From an uncultured Flavobacteriaceae bacterium (lineage in GTDB: Bacteria; Bacteroidota; Bacteroidia; Flavobacteriales; Flavobacteriaceae), in the NCBI GenBank assembly GCA_947489085.1, contig CANLCJ010000003.1, positions 1-64,000 on the forward strand: a stretch of 64,000 nucleotides of DNA. Direction: 5' to 3'. A model generated the notes under the pieces. The model did not search any database. It had not been told where the DNA came from and saw only the letters and a list, made by a program, of their open reading frames with translations. A program made the position numbers and the translations under genes. Numbering within the stretch: the first letter of the stretch is position 1; each line of letters opens with the position of its first letter. Below are positions 7,926-17,142 of the stretch, piece by piece.

Positions 7926-9829
7926 TATATCGTTTTTTTGAATATGAGACTTTGTTTATTCGATTTGTTTAATAGTTTTATAAACGCATTCCAAGCTTCT
8001 ATTTGGTTAGGGAAAATACGCAAAGATTTTATGCTTAGCGTTTTATCTATAGCTATAGCAGCTTTGTTTTCTAAAAGTTTGTAATTAATACGTAAATCGA
8101 ATGCATCGTTTTCTAAACTCACATTTTTAGGAAGCGCATCTAACGTGTAGCCTTCTGGAATATGAAGGATAGTTTGAAAGATCTTATTTAATTTGTAGTC
8201 TATTTTTTTATCAAAAGCTTTGCTTTCATGCTTAACAGCTTCTTTTTTTAGATTATAGTCAAAATTGGGTTTTACGTAAATCTCATTGCCAATTTTTTTT
8301 ACATAATCTTTTGTTTCAGTATTAAAAGTTATGTCTAATTGTTGTTGTGCTATATTCAAATTTTTATGCTCAATTGTGTTAAAAGCCGTTTGTTTGGTGC
8401 CAAACTTTAAAGTAAAATATAAAAAACTAAAATTCTTATCATCTTTTCGCTCTAGCTTGTGTAAATACTCTAATTTCTCGTAACCAGATAATGTTGCTTT
8501 GTGAGTGCCTTTTAATGCTAGATGAGCTGTTTCAATTTCCATTTCCGATACAATTTTAGTCACATTTAAATTGGCATCGACTTCAGGTACTTTAACGATT
8601 TCAAAATCGAATTTTCCTTTACTTATTAAGGCTTCTTTACCTTGCGTAAAAGGAGAAGGTAATCCATAAGTTAAGTATTTGGCAGTAGCATCGAGAAAAG
8701 TATATTTTCCATTGGAGTTAACCGCAGTAATCATATGATTGTCTGCTATTGGGGTTGGTACATCGTAATAGCTATAGGGTTTTCTTCTGGTGCCAATCCA
8801 AGTAAGTCTAGAATCGATGCCAGCGTAATGAAGCATTTCATTTAAAATGTTGGCCATGTCTTTACAATCGCCATACTTTTTTAAATAAACCTGAAAAGCA
8901 TCTCTTGGTATAAAACCATTTAAACCATCTTCGAAAGCAATGTAATTAATGTTGTTTTGTACGAAATAGTAAATACGTTCAATTTTCTCTCTATCGGTAT
9001 TGTCGTTTTTTATAAGATCTAATGTTATTTTTTTCAAGTCATTATTCGAATAATTGTTTTTTTCGATAAGACTAGTGTACCAACGGTATAGGTCTTTGGG
9101 TTGAGATAATACATTAGTTACAGTTTCTTTATGCGAATAAGATTTTATGTGAATTATAATTTGAGGAATGTAGTACAATGGCGAAAAATCGTAATGCCTA
9201 TTAATTTTTGGCGTATCTTTTATATGCCATACATAGGTTGTGTTTTTAGTATCTTCTATAACCTTAAAGGTAGTCTTAGTACTATCTAAATGAAACGTTT
9301 TAAAGGCAACCTCTACATTTTTCGGGAAACTAACACTGTATTGGCCGTTTATAATGGGTGTATTCGATCCTATAATAAAAGCAGGGATAAAGTGTGGATC
9401 GTTAACCTGTTTAATATAATTTAAATGCGTTGTAGCTCCTTTTTTTACGTTAGGAAACACAAAACTTTTTTCTTTTTGATCGTTAAAGAAAATGCCATTT
9501 ATAACAACATCTTTGCTTGTAAATCTTTGAACATAATTATATTTTCCTTCTTCTGGATTAAAAGTAGAGGCCTTAATGCTTTTAATGGTATTAAAGGTGT
9601 TGTAGCTCACACTTTCGTTGGCCATAGACAAGCTATTATTGGTAAGAAAAAGATTTTTCTTGGTAACCTCTTCGGTTATGTTAAGTTTACCTTTCTTAGT
9701 GTCTATTTTAATATGTTTGGTAAGCGAAAGAGTTAAAACATCTTCATTGGGGTATAATTTGGCGTAATTTTGAGCAAACAGAAGTGTACTAGTAAATAGA
9801 GCGCTAAACAATAAAGTTTTTTTAAGCAT
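7925..9829 (-). CDS. DUF3857 and transglutaminase-domain exported protein
   Basis: A 634-residue protein with an N-terminal signal peptide (LLFSALFTSTLLFAQ). It has a DUF3857 domain in the first ~230 residues and a transglutaminase-like cysteine-protease fold in the middle. The likely triad is Cys near 321 (YGDCKDMAN), His near 364 (DNHMI) and Asp near 379 (FLDATA). A beta-rich C-terminal part follows. Such proteins are common in Bacteroidota and act in the periplasm or on the surface, but substrates are not established. It is the first gene of a two-gene unit with the degenerate paralogue, coupled by a TAATG overlap. Confidence 0.8.
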   Translation of the reverse strand: MLKKTLLFSALFTSTLLFAQNYAKLYPNEDVLTLSLTKHIKIDTKKGKLNITEEVTKKNLFLTNNSLSMANESVSYNTFNTIKSIKASTFNPEEGKYNYVQRFTSKDVVINGIFFNDQKEKSFVFPNVKKGATTHLNYIKQVNDPHFIPAFIIGSNTPIINGQYSVSFPKNVEVAFKTFHLDSTKTTFKVIEDTKNTTYVWHIKDTPKINRHYDFSPLYYIPQIIIHIKSYSHKETVTNVLSQPKDLYRWYTSLIEKNNYSNNDLKKITLDLIKNDNTDREKIERIYYFVQNNINYIAFEDGLNGFIPRDAFQVYLKKYGDCKDMANILNEMLHYAGIDSRLTWIGTRRKPYSYYDVPTPIADNHMITAVNSNGKYTFLDATAKYLTYGLPSPFTQGKEALISKGKFDFEIVKVPEVDANLNVTKIVSEMEIETAHLALKGTHKATLSGYEKLEYLHKLERKDDKNFSFLYFTLKFGTKQTAFNTIEHKNLNIAQQQLDITFNTETKDYVKKIGNEIYVKPNFDYNLKKEAVKHESKAFDKKIDYKLNKIFQTILHIPEGYTLDALPKNVSLENDAFDLRINYKLLENKAAIAIDKTLSIKSLRIFPNQIEAWNAFIKLLNKSNKQSLIFKKTI

Positions 9830-10004
9830 ATCTCAGATTTGAATTTATAGGAGACAAACATAATAAATTATGCTAAAGCTTATGCGGCTTGTTAACTTAT
9901 TACTTCATTTTGTAATTCGAATACTGTTTGGTCTCTTACTATTTGTATTAAGGGAACTTAAAACGTTACATAGATAAGGCGCTATTTGCATTTACGTTTA
10001 AAAA

Positions 10005-11378
10005 CTATTTACGCTTATTACGTTTATTGTAATTTTTATCTCCTTTGGTTTTTGGTTTTTTGTATTTTTTAGCAATTTCGCGACGGTAAGAGCCACCTAA
10101 ATTCTCTTTTTGGTTTTTTTCTTTCTTTTCATGGAAAGCTGGGCCAGGTGCATCTTCGTCACGGCGTTTAGTGGGGTTATTACGTTCTTTTATTTGTGGG
10201 CGCTCTTCTTCGATAAGTTCCGTAGAAATTTCTACAACTTCAGGTAAAGCCATCACAGGAATTTCCATGTGCATTAATTCCTCAATACCATTAATAGCTT
10301 CTGCTTCTTTTTGGGTAGAAAACACAAGTGCTTCTCCCTTACGCTCTGCACGCCCCGTTCTACCAATACGGTGCATGTAATTCTCGGGATATTCGGGAGT
10401 ATCAAAATTAATAACATGGCTTACGTTATCAATATCTAAACCACGAGCCATTACATCTGTAGCAATTAAAATACGGTTTACACCTTCTTTAAATTGCTCG
10501 ATGCTACGCAAACGGTAATTTTGTGTTTTATTAGAATGTATAACGCAAAGTTCTTCTTTAAAAAAAACGTCCAACTGATCGAATAAACGATCTGCCATAC
10601 GTTTGTAAGCAACAAAAATTAGAACACGGTGGTAGTGCTCTGTATCTCTAAGCAAATGTACCAACAAATTTACTTTTGTGTAAAAATTAGGTACTTCGAA
10701 GCGTTGTTGGCTAATATTTTCTAGAGGAGTACCCGATACGGCAATAGAAATACGTTCTGGATTCCTAAAAAAATCGGTAATTAAAACATCAACATCCTGC
10801 GTCATAGTGGCAGAAAACATTATGTTTTGTCGGCGTTCTGGTAAAAGGTCGAAAATATTTATAAGCTGGTGCCTAAATCCAAGATCTAGCATAACATCTA
10901 CCTCATCTATAACTAACTTCTGTATCGATTTTAGTTGTAAAACTCTACTAAGCGCCAAATCGTATAAACGCCCCGGTGTAGCTACCAAAATGTCTAAACC
11001 TTCTGCAATAGCCTGTTTTTGTGTGTTTATATTTGTACCACCATAAACACCCAATACACGATTGTTAATGTATTTGGATAGTTTTTTAATCTCATCGACC
11101 ACCTGAACTACAAGTTCTCGTGTTGGTACTAATATTAAAACACGTGGATTTTCTTGCTTAGAGTACTTTAAATGCTTTAAAATAGGCAACATATAGGCAA
11201 AGGTTTTACCTGTCCCTGTTTGTGCTATACCAACAACATCTCTACCAGAGGCAACAATATTAAAAGCTTGGTCTTGTATTGGCGTTGGCGTAGTAAACCC
11301 TAAATCTTCTAAGGCATTGTATAACGGCGTATTTAAATTTAGATCTTGAAAGCTCAAATGTGTAGTGTTTTGCTGCAA
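10005..11378 (-). CDS. DEAD-box-type ATP-dependent RNA helicase (DEVD motif)
   Basis: A 457-residue RNA helicase. It has a Q-motif (residues ~9-37), Walker A AQTGTGKT at 52-59, motif Ia PTRELV at 85-90, motif III SAT at 189-191, motif V ATDVMARGLD and motif VI HRIGRTGR. Motif II reads DEVD (158-161) instead of DEAD. The Asp-Glu pair needed for Mg-ATP is kept, so it should be active. The C-terminal ~75 residues are charged and end in a Lys/Arg/Asn-rich tail typical of RhlE-like RNA binding. Likely roles are rRNA maturation, RNA turnover or cold adaptation. It sits alone on the minus strand. Confidence 0.88.
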   Translation of the reverse strand: MQQNTTHLSFQDLNLNTPLYNALEDLGFTTPTPIQDQAFNIVASGRDVVGIAQTGTGKTFAYMLPILKHLKYSKQENPRVLILVPTRELVVQVVDEIKKLSKYINNRVLGVYGGTNINTQKQAIAEGLDILVATPGRLYDLALSRVLQLKSIQKLVIDEVDVMLDLGFRHQLINIFDLLPERRQNIMFSATMTQDVDVLITDFFRNPERISIAVSGTPLENISQQRFEVPNFYTKVNLLVHLLRDTEHYHRVLIFVAYKRMADRLFDQLDVFFKEELCVIHSNKTQNYRLRSIEQFKEGVNRILIATDVMARGLDIDNVSHVINFDTPEYPENYMHRIGRTGRAERKGEALVFSTQKEAEAINGIEELMHMEIPVMALPEVVEISTELIEEERPQIKERNNPTKRRDEDAPGPAFHEKKEKNQKENLGGSYRREIAKKYKKPKTKGDKNYNKRNKRK

Positions 11379-11477
11379 AGTTACACTTATTTTTGTGTTG
11401 GTAAGGTTTAGAGAAATGTAAACTACAATTAAGTGTTAACAGCAGGGTTTTCGAGTTAGAAAAGCATAAAATACTAC

Positions 11478-11494
11478 TACTATTTTTAATAGTA
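11478..11494. repeat. Short perfect inverted repeat, possible weak terminator
   Basis: Seven-base arms TACTATT and AATAGTA are separated by TTT, between the aldose epimerase stop codon and the helicase start on the minus strand. It is AT-only apart from one C and one G, so the hairpin is weak. It could be a terminator or a chance palindrome. Confidence 0.25.
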
Positions 11495-11575
11495 TTTTAA
11501 TAGGTGCGAAAGCAGGTTTATCGACTTCTAGAAGGTAGTCTTATAGAAGCCATAAGCCAAAAAAAATGTTTTAAA

Positions 11576-12469
11576 TTACAAAAAAGCATCGTTAATTGTA
11601 ATACTGTATGTTGCACTAAACGTTTCTTCAGGCTTTAAACTTAGCATGCCCTCCTTTTGTTCTAAGATTTGGTTAGAGTTTACATGATCTGTAATGCCTA
11701 GCCAAGGCTCAATACAAACAAAATTACCATTAGGTTTTGCCCAAATCCCTAAGTAATTAAAATCTGGAAAATCAACAGAAACTACAGCCCCTTTAGTATT
11801 GTTGTTAAGAGTTACTCTTTTAGATTTTAAGCTTTTAAAGATAAGCGCGTCGTTATCAAAAAGCTCGTGTTGCAAAGGTAAAGTCTCTGTATGGTCTAAA
11901 ACTAATAAAGTATCGTCTGTAACAAGTCCAGTTTTAGCATCTAATATATAAGTAACAGCATGTTCTACAGTTTCAAATTTTAAACTGTAGTCGCTATACG
12001 CTTCGCCTTTAAAAAGAGGGCATTTAAAAGCAGGGTGTCCACCAAGGGAGAAATACATGGTTTTAGAGTCGCAGTTTTTTACAGTATGAGAAACAATGAT
12101 TTTGTTATCTGCTAAAGTAAACTGTATTTCAAATTCAAATTCAAATTTAAAAGGGTATAACTTTAGAAGCTCATCACTATAAGTAAGTTTATATACCAAG
12201 CTATCTTTTGTTTGTGCAGTAAGAGCAATGGCTTTAGAGTGTCTTATCAAACCATGTTTAGGTACAGCGTAACTATTAGTGTTATATTTAAAAATACCAT
12301 GTTTTAAACCACCAATTATAGGAAATAGATTAGGCGCAAAACTGCCCCAAATTTTAGGGTTGGCATCCCACATAAATTGAGTGCCCTGTTGTACAGCTTT
12401 AATTTCGCAAAGCTCTGCACCTATATCTTGAACAGAAATTTTTAATTTATCGTTTTGTAAACTATGCAT
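11576..12469 (-). CDS. Aldose 1-epimerase family protein
   Basis: A galactose-mutarotase-like beta-sandwich enzyme of about 297 residues, closest to the LacX/YeaD-type short aldose epimerases. Family features seen are the RHSKA segment after HGLI, the catalytic-region GGHPAF, and a Glu in the late CIEPWLG segment that matches the catalytic base. An upstream ATG at 12508 would add 13 residues, but MHSLQNDKLK at 12469 matches the normal N terminus and is preferred. It is divergent from pabB. The physiological sugar is not evident and there is no sugar operon around it. Confidence 0.8.
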   Translation of the reverse strand: MHSLQNDKLKISVQDIGAELCEIKAVQQGTQFMWDANPKIWGSFAPNLFPIIGGLKHGIFKYNTNSYAVPKHGLIRHSKAIALTAQTKDSLVYKLTYSDELLKLYPFKFEFEFEIQFTLADNKIIVSHTVKNCDSKTMYFSLGGHPAFKCPLFKGEAYSDYSLKFETVEHAVTYILDAKTGLVTDDTLLVLDHTETLPLQHELFDNDALIFKSLKSKRVTLNNNTKGAVVSVDFPDFNYLGIWAKPNGNFVCIEPWLGITDHVNSNQILEQKEGMLSLKPEETFSATYSITINDAFL

Positions 12470-12554
12470 AACAAAATCTTTTGTAGTCAGTTCTACGACA
12501 AAAATCATAAAATTTTAAGTATTCTAAGTAACTTTGCAACTTTAAAATTTTCTC

Positions 12555-13859
12555 TTGAGGACACAGCAGCGTTTTACCATTACCAATACCAAAGCATTTA
12601 AAGATAAATTAGTGTTGTGGGCACAGCAATTCGACGATGTAGTTTGGTTAGACTCTAACAATTACCAACACCAATATGGCAGTTACGATGCTATTTTAGC
12701 TGTAGATGCTTTAACGAGCATACAAACAGATGTTAAAGACGCCTTTAAGGATTTAAAAGACTACCAGAGCCTTACAAACGATTGGATTTTTGGTTGCCTT
12801 ACTTACGATTTAAAAAACGATACCGAAGCCCTAAGTTCCAAAAATTTTGATGGTTTAGAATTTCCAGACCTGTATTTCTTTCAGCCCAAAAAACTATTTC
12901 TCTTAAAGGGCGCTACTTTAATTATTAAATATTTAAGTGGCGTAGAAGACGAATTAACATCAGATTTTAAAGCCATATCTCAATTAGAGGAAAACACCTC
13001 TAAGCCAGATAAATGTGGAGATGTAAAAATAAAACTTCGCATACATAAAGACGATTATTTTAATAAAGTTACCCGTATGCTGGCGCATATTCACCACGGT
13101 TCTATTTACGAAGCTAATTTTTGCCAAGAATTTTATGCAGAAAACACTTGTATTAACCCTGTACAAACGTATAGAAACTTAAACGCAATATCTAATCCGC
13201 CATTTGCAGCCTTTGTAAAACAGTTTGACAAATACATATTATCAGCCTCTCCAGAGCGTTACATAAAAAAAGAAGGCTTAAAAGTAATTTCTCAACCCAT
13301 AAAAGGTACAGCTAAACGCTCGAAGCACATTGAGGAAGACCACAATTTAAAAACCCATTTAGCAGAAGACGAAAAGGAACGTAGCGAAAATGTAATGATA
13401 GTAGATTTGGTGCGTAACGATCTTTCTAAAACGGCTACAAAAGGAAGTGTTAAGGTAGAAGAGTTGTGTAAAATCTACACGTTCGATCAAGTACATCAAA
13501 TGATTTCTACAGTAACGGCCAATGTAGATAAGACTACGCACCCTGTAGATATTATTAAAAGTACCTACCCAATGGGAAGTATGACAGGTGCGCCTAAAAT
13601 TTCTGCAATGCAAATTATAGAACACCTTGAAGAAACCAAGCGCGGCATGTATTCTGGCGGTATAGGTTACTTTACTCCAGAAGGCGATTTCGATTTTAAT
13701 GTTATTATTCGTACCATTTTGTACAACGAAACCAAACAGTACATTTCCTATTCGGTAGGCAGTGCCATAACTGCAAAAAGCGAACCGCTTAAAGAGTACG
13801 AAGAATGTTTAGTAAAAGCAAAAGCCATGCGAGATGTTTTAGAAGGCAAAGCGTTGTAG
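12555..13859 (+). CDS. pabB: Aminodeoxychorismate synthase component I
   Basis: A chorismate-utilising enzyme of 434 residues that makes 4-amino-4-deoxychorismate for p-aminobenzoate and folate. The PIKGT motif near residues 248-252 carries the Lys characteristic of PabB, where anthranilate synthase TrpE has PIAGT. The metal/chorismate region DLVRNDLSK and the GAPKISAMQIIE segment are intact. Translation appears to start at TTG 12555, because no ATG lies early enough to keep the N-terminal beta strands. No glutamine-amidotransferase (pabA) gene is adjacent, so the partner must be elsewhere. The next gene follows after 89 bases on the same strand. Confidence 0.85.
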   Translation: MRTQQRFTITNTKAFKDKLVLWAQQFDDVVWLDSNNYQHQYGSYDAILAVDALTSIQTDVKDAFKDLKDYQSLTNDWIFGCLTYDLKNDTEALSSKNFDGLEFPDLYFFQPKKLFLLKGATLIIKYLSGVEDELTSDFKAISQLEENTSKPDKCGDVKIKLRIHKDDYFNKVTRMLAHIHHGSIYEANFCQEFYAENTCINPVQTYRNLNAISNPPFAAFVKQFDKYILSASPERYIKKEGLKVISQPIKGTAKRSKHIEEDHNLKTHLAEDEKERSENVMIVDLVRNDLSKTATKGSVKVEELCKIYTFDQVHQMISTVTANVDKTTHPVDIIKSTYPMGSMTGAPKISAMQIIEHLEETKRGMYSGGIGYFTPEGDFDFNVIIRTILYNETKQYISYSVGSAITAKSEPLKEYEECLVKAKAMRDVLEGKAL

Positions 13860-13948
13860 TAGGTTAGAGTTTTAAATAAAGCGTTTACCCCACACGCAAT
13901 ACTTTAAGAAACATTTAAGTACTGGTTTAAAAATTGTAATTTTGTAAT

Positions 13949-14590
13949 ATGAAGAATACATTTTACTTACTAATAGTAGTTGTCCTGTTAAGTGCTTGCA
14001 ATAAAAGCAAAGGAATACCAGAACATTTCGATTATGGCCATGTAGAAAATGGTGTTTACGACAATGCATTTTTTAAGTTTAAATTTCCAGTAGATACCAC
14101 TTGGAGTGTTTTAAACGAAAAAGAGAACGCAGCTATTTACGAGTTAGGAGAAAAATACATAGCCAAAGATAACGATGCTTACCAAAAGGAACTTAAAAAA
14201 GCAATCGAAATTAACGTCGCTAAAATGTTAGCAGTTTTTAAATATAAGCTAGGCTCTACAACCAATTTTAACCCTTCAATAGTTATTAATGCCGAAAATC
14301 TTAGAGAAAACCCCGATGTAAACACTTCTATAGATTATTTAAGGTTTGCAAAAAAGGCTTTAGACCAAACCGCTATGCAAATTGAATATGTAGAAGAAAA
14401 ACACAAGGTTAAATTAGGAACAGAAAATTTTGGGTTTTTAAAGCTTAAAAACACCTTAAATGGCTATGAAATAACACAAGATTATTATGTGCTACTGCGG
14501 CATGGTTTTGCAGTATCCTTCACACTGTCTTACACCAATGCAGAAGATAAATCAGAAATTTACGGGATGATCGATAAGCTAAAAATTTAA
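13949..14590 (+). CDS. Predicted lipoprotein, unknown function
   Basis: A 213-residue protein with a lipoprotein signal peptide: a hydrophobic stretch (residues 4-16) and lipobox LLSAC with the lipidated Cys17, followed by NKSKG. The rest is a soluble alpha/beta domain without a family I can name. It has regions (PVDTTWSVLNEKE, LLRHGFAVSFTLSY) resembling small periplasmic ligand-binding or stress lipoproteins. Its stop codon is four bases before the likely ATT start of tilS, so the two should be co-transcribed and possibly coupled. Confidence 0.7.
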   Translation: MKNTFYLLIVVVLLSACNKSKGIPEHFDYGHVENGVYDNAFFKFKFPVDTTWSVLNEKENAAIYELGEKYIAKDNDAYQKELKKAIEINVAKMLAVFKYKLGSTTNFNPSIVINAENLRENPDVNTSIDYLRFAKKALDQTAMQIEYVEEKHKVKLGTENFGFLKLKNTLNGYEITQDYYVLLRHGFAVSFTLSYTNAEDKSEIYGMIDKLKI

Positions 14591-14594
14591 ACAG

Positions 14595-15926
14595 ATTACT
14601 GACTTCCAATCACATATAAACCAACATCTAAGCTTTTTAAGTGAAAGTAAACTGCTTATAGCCATCTCAGGAGGTATAGATAGTGTTGTGCTAACACATT
14701 TGTGCCATAAATTACACCTTAATGTCACACTAGCCCATTGTAATTTTAGCTTAAGAGGTGTAGAGAGCGATGGGGATGAAACCTTTGTAAAAGCATTAGC
14801 AGAAACACTAGATATAGCAGTATATACAAAACGTTTTAATACCGCAGCGTATGCCAAAGCACACAAATGTTCTATACAAATGGCAGCACGAGAATTGCGT
14901 TACAACTGGTTCAGTACTCTGGCTGAACAGAAAGGGTTTGACTTTATTTTAACAGCCCACCATGCCGACGATAATTTAGAAACATTTTTAATTAATTTTA
15001 CAAGAGGCACAGGTTTAGAAGGACTTACGGGGATACCAGAAACCAATGGTAAATTTGTAAGGCCATTATTGCCCTTTTCAAGTCATGCCATAGCCAATTA
15101 TGCCAAATCACATAGCATTACATGGAGAGACGATAGCAGTAACGCCTCGGTAAAATATTTAAGAAACAAATTAAGACACGAAGTCGTACCTATCTTAAAG
15201 GCAATAAACCCCAGTTTATTACAAAGTTTTCAGTCTACATTAGGAAATTTAAAAGATACAGCAGACATTGTTACAGAAAGTACTAATGCCGTATTAAAGC
15301 GAGCCATTACAACTATAGACGACACACATATTGCTTTTAAAATTTCAGAATTTAAAAAAGTGAATAACCCCAAAGCCTACCTGTTCGAAGTTTTTAAAGA
15401 TTATGGTTTTACAGAATGGAACGATATGGTGGCACTTTTAGATGCTGAAACAGGTAAACAACTGTTTTCGAACACACACCGTTTAATTAAAAATAGGGCA
15501 GAACTTTTACTAACACACATACAGAAAAGTGAAGATGAAGTTATTAAAATTGCTCACAGAGAAAGCATTACACAAACTCCAATGGGCACATTACATATAA
15601 AAACGGGTGATGAAGTTACAGAAACACCAGCCCAAAGTATTCACGTAGATGCTGATAAATTACAGTTTCCTTTATACTTGCGAAAAAAGAAAACAGGAGA
15701 CGTGTTTTACCCTAAAGGCATGCAAGGAAAGAAAAAATTGAGCAAATATTTTAAGGATGAAAAATTCTCCCTAATTGCCAAAGAAAATACATGGCTTTTA
15801 TGCGATAAAAAAAATAGCATTATTTGGGTAGTAGGCAGGCGGGCAGATGCACGTTTTACTGTAGACAAAAATACCACCAAAATACTAACTATAGCACTAC
15901 AGGCTAATACGGTTTATGACCAATAA
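14595..15926 (+). CDS. tilS: tRNA(Ile)-lysidine synthase, apparent ATT start
   Basis: Modifies C34 of tRNA-Ile(CAU) to lysidine, an essential reaction that lets it read AUA codons. The ATP-pyrophosphatase P-loop SGGIDS is at residues 25-30. The HCNFSLRG and HHADDNLETFL segments follow, and a C-terminal substrate-binding domain ends near 443 residues, close to E. coli TilS. The first canonical start, GTG at 14688, lies after the P-loop and would abolish activity. An in-frame TAA sits at 14580-14582. Between them the only codons able to start are ATT (14595), ATA (14616) and CTG (14652). ATT gives the normal family N terminus and sits four bases after the previous stop. Confidence 0.85.
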   Translation: MTDFQSHINQHLSFLSESKLLIAISGGIDSVVLTHLCHKLHLNVTLAHCNFSLRGVESDGDETFVKALAETLDIAVYTKRFNTAAYAKAHKCSIQMAARELRYNWFSTLAEQKGFDFILTAHHADDNLETFLINFTRGTGLEGLTGIPETNGKFVRPLLPFSSHAIANYAKSHSITWRDDSSNASVKYLRNKLRHEVVPILKAINPSLLQSFQSTLGNLKDTADIVTESTNAVLKRAITTIDDTHIAFKISEFKKVNNPKAYLFEVFKDYGFTEWNDMVALLDAETGKQLFSNTHRLIKNRAELLLTHIQKSEDEVIKIAHRESITQTPMGTLHIKTGDEVTETPAQSIHVDADKLQFPLYLRKKKTGDVFYPKGMQGKKKLSKYFKDEKFSLIAKENTWLLCDKKNSIIWVVGRRADARFTVDKNTTKILTIALQANTVYDQ

Positions 15927-15982
15927 TAGTGTGAAAAGAAACCACACGTGCTCCAAATTTTTGTTTATAAACGAAATGTATT

Positions 15983-16333
15983 TTAAGGCTGCTTAATACA
16001 ATTATTAGCCACGTAGACGCCCCAATCTGCAATAGATTTTATTACAGGAATTAGTGTTTTTCCAAAGTCTGTTAAAGCGTACTCTACCTTTAATGGCGGT
16101 TTAGAAGTGTACACTGTTCGCTTAATAATACCATCCTTCTCCAAAGTTTTTAGCTGTAAACTTAAAGTACGTTCTGTAACAGATGGAATCGCTTTTCTTA
16201 ACTCGTTATAACGCAAAGTTTCCTCCATTAAATGGTATAGAATAACAGTTTTCCACTTACCGCCAACAATACCCATGGTTAAACTGGCACAACAAGGGTA
16301 AGATTTTCCATTAAAATTATACATAAAACTCAA
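15983..16333 (-). CDS. HxlR-family winged-helix transcriptional regulator
   Basis: A 116-residue MarR-like winged-helix repressor of the HxlR/YodB/HypR type. The signature GGKWKTVILYHL is near residues 23-34, with RYNELRKAIP and the LTDFGKTLIPV ending. A Cys14-Cys15 pair precedes the helix-turn-helix, in the area where redox- or electrophile-sensing members carry their conserved Cys. It is divergent from a nitroreductase gene with 92 bases between them. That matches the common arrangement in which the regulator controls itself and a quinone/nitro-detoxifying flavoenzyme. Confidence 0.88.
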   Translation of the reverse strand: MSFMYNFNGKSYPCCASLTMGIVGGKWKTVILYHLMEETLRYNELRKAIPSVTERTLSLQLKTLEKDGIIKRTVYTSKPPLKVEYALTDFGKTLIPVIKSIADWGVYVANNCIKQP

Positions 16334-16377
16334 AAAAATTATACTATCATTTATAACCGTTATTGCAAAGGTAAAAT

Positions 16378-16412
16378 ACTATACTTAAGTTTACAACTAT
16401 AAAAAGTATAGT
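16378..16412. promoter_or_regulatory. Candidate HxlR operator
   Basis: Perfect 9-base inverted arms ACTATACTT (16378-16386) and AAGTATAGT (16404-16412) are separated by 17 bases. They lie in the divergent interval between the HxlR gene and the nitroreductase gene, 13 bases before the nitroreductase ATG. A related ATACTAT sequence is also seen near 16341. The position and symmetry suit a dimeric winged-helix repressor. No binding data exist. Confidence 0.5.
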
Positions 16413-16425
16413 TAAAAAACAAGAT

Positions 16426-17100
16426 ATGGATACACCTAATATTTCAGAAGAAAAATTTTTAGAAGCCTTTAATTACAGACATGCCACCAAAGAGTTTGAC
16501 ACCACTAAAATCTTATCTAAAAATGATGTTGATTTTATATTAAAAACAGCAAACCTATCGCCAAGTTCTTTTGGTTTCGAACCGTGGCATTTTATAGTTG
16601 TACAAGATAAAGCCTTAAGAGAAGCTTTAAAACCAGTAGCCTGGGGTGCGCCAGCAAAACTAGATACTGCAAGCCATTTTATTTTGGGTTTAAGTATGAA
16701 AGCACCAATGACTAAATGGGATGCCGATTACATTTCATATATGATGACTGATGTAAAACAATTTCCAGAGGAAGTAAAGGAAATGTATTCTAAGTTTTAT
16801 AGAGAATTTCAAGAGCGCGATTTTAATTTAGATACAGATAAAAAATTATTCGACTGGGCATCTAAGCAAAGCTATATTGCTTTGGCAAATATGATGACGG
16901 CAGCGGCATTAAGAGGTATAGACAGCTGCCCGATCGAAGGGTTTCACCAAGAAAAGACAGAAGCACTTTTAAAAGCACAATTTGGTGTAGATACCGATAA
17001 ATATGGCTTGTCTTACATGGTTGCTTTTGGATATCGAAAAGAAGATCCAGAGCACCCAAAAACAAGACGAAATCTAGACGATATTGTAACCTGGAAGTAA
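16426..17100 (+). CDS. NAD(P)H-dependent nitroreductase family flavoenzyme
   Basis: A 224-residue FMN-binding oxidoreductase of the NfsB/NfnB group, which reduces nitro compounds, quinones or other electrophiles with two-electron hydride transfer. The FMN-binding N-terminal segment YRHATKEFD and the SPSSFGFEPWHF segment are intact, as is a late IEGFHQEK segment. It belongs to the NfsB-like branch acting on small aromatics. It is controlled in all likelihood by the divergent HxlR gene through the inverted repeat just upstream. A strong terminator follows, so it is a single-gene transcript. Confidence 0.87.
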   Translation: MDTPNISEEKFLEAFNYRHATKEFDTTKILSKNDVDFILKTANLSPSSFGFEPWHFIVVQDKALREALKPVAWGAPAKLDTASHFILGLSMKAPMTKWDADYISYMMTDVKQFPEEVKEMYSKFYREFQERDFNLDTDKKLFDWASKQSYIALANMMTAAALRGIDSCPIEGFHQEKTEALLKAQFGVDTDKYGLSYMVAFGYRKEDPEHPKTRRNLDDIVTWK

Positions 17101-17142
17101 TCCGTTATTAAAATAAAACGTTTCTTTTAGATAAAACAATTT

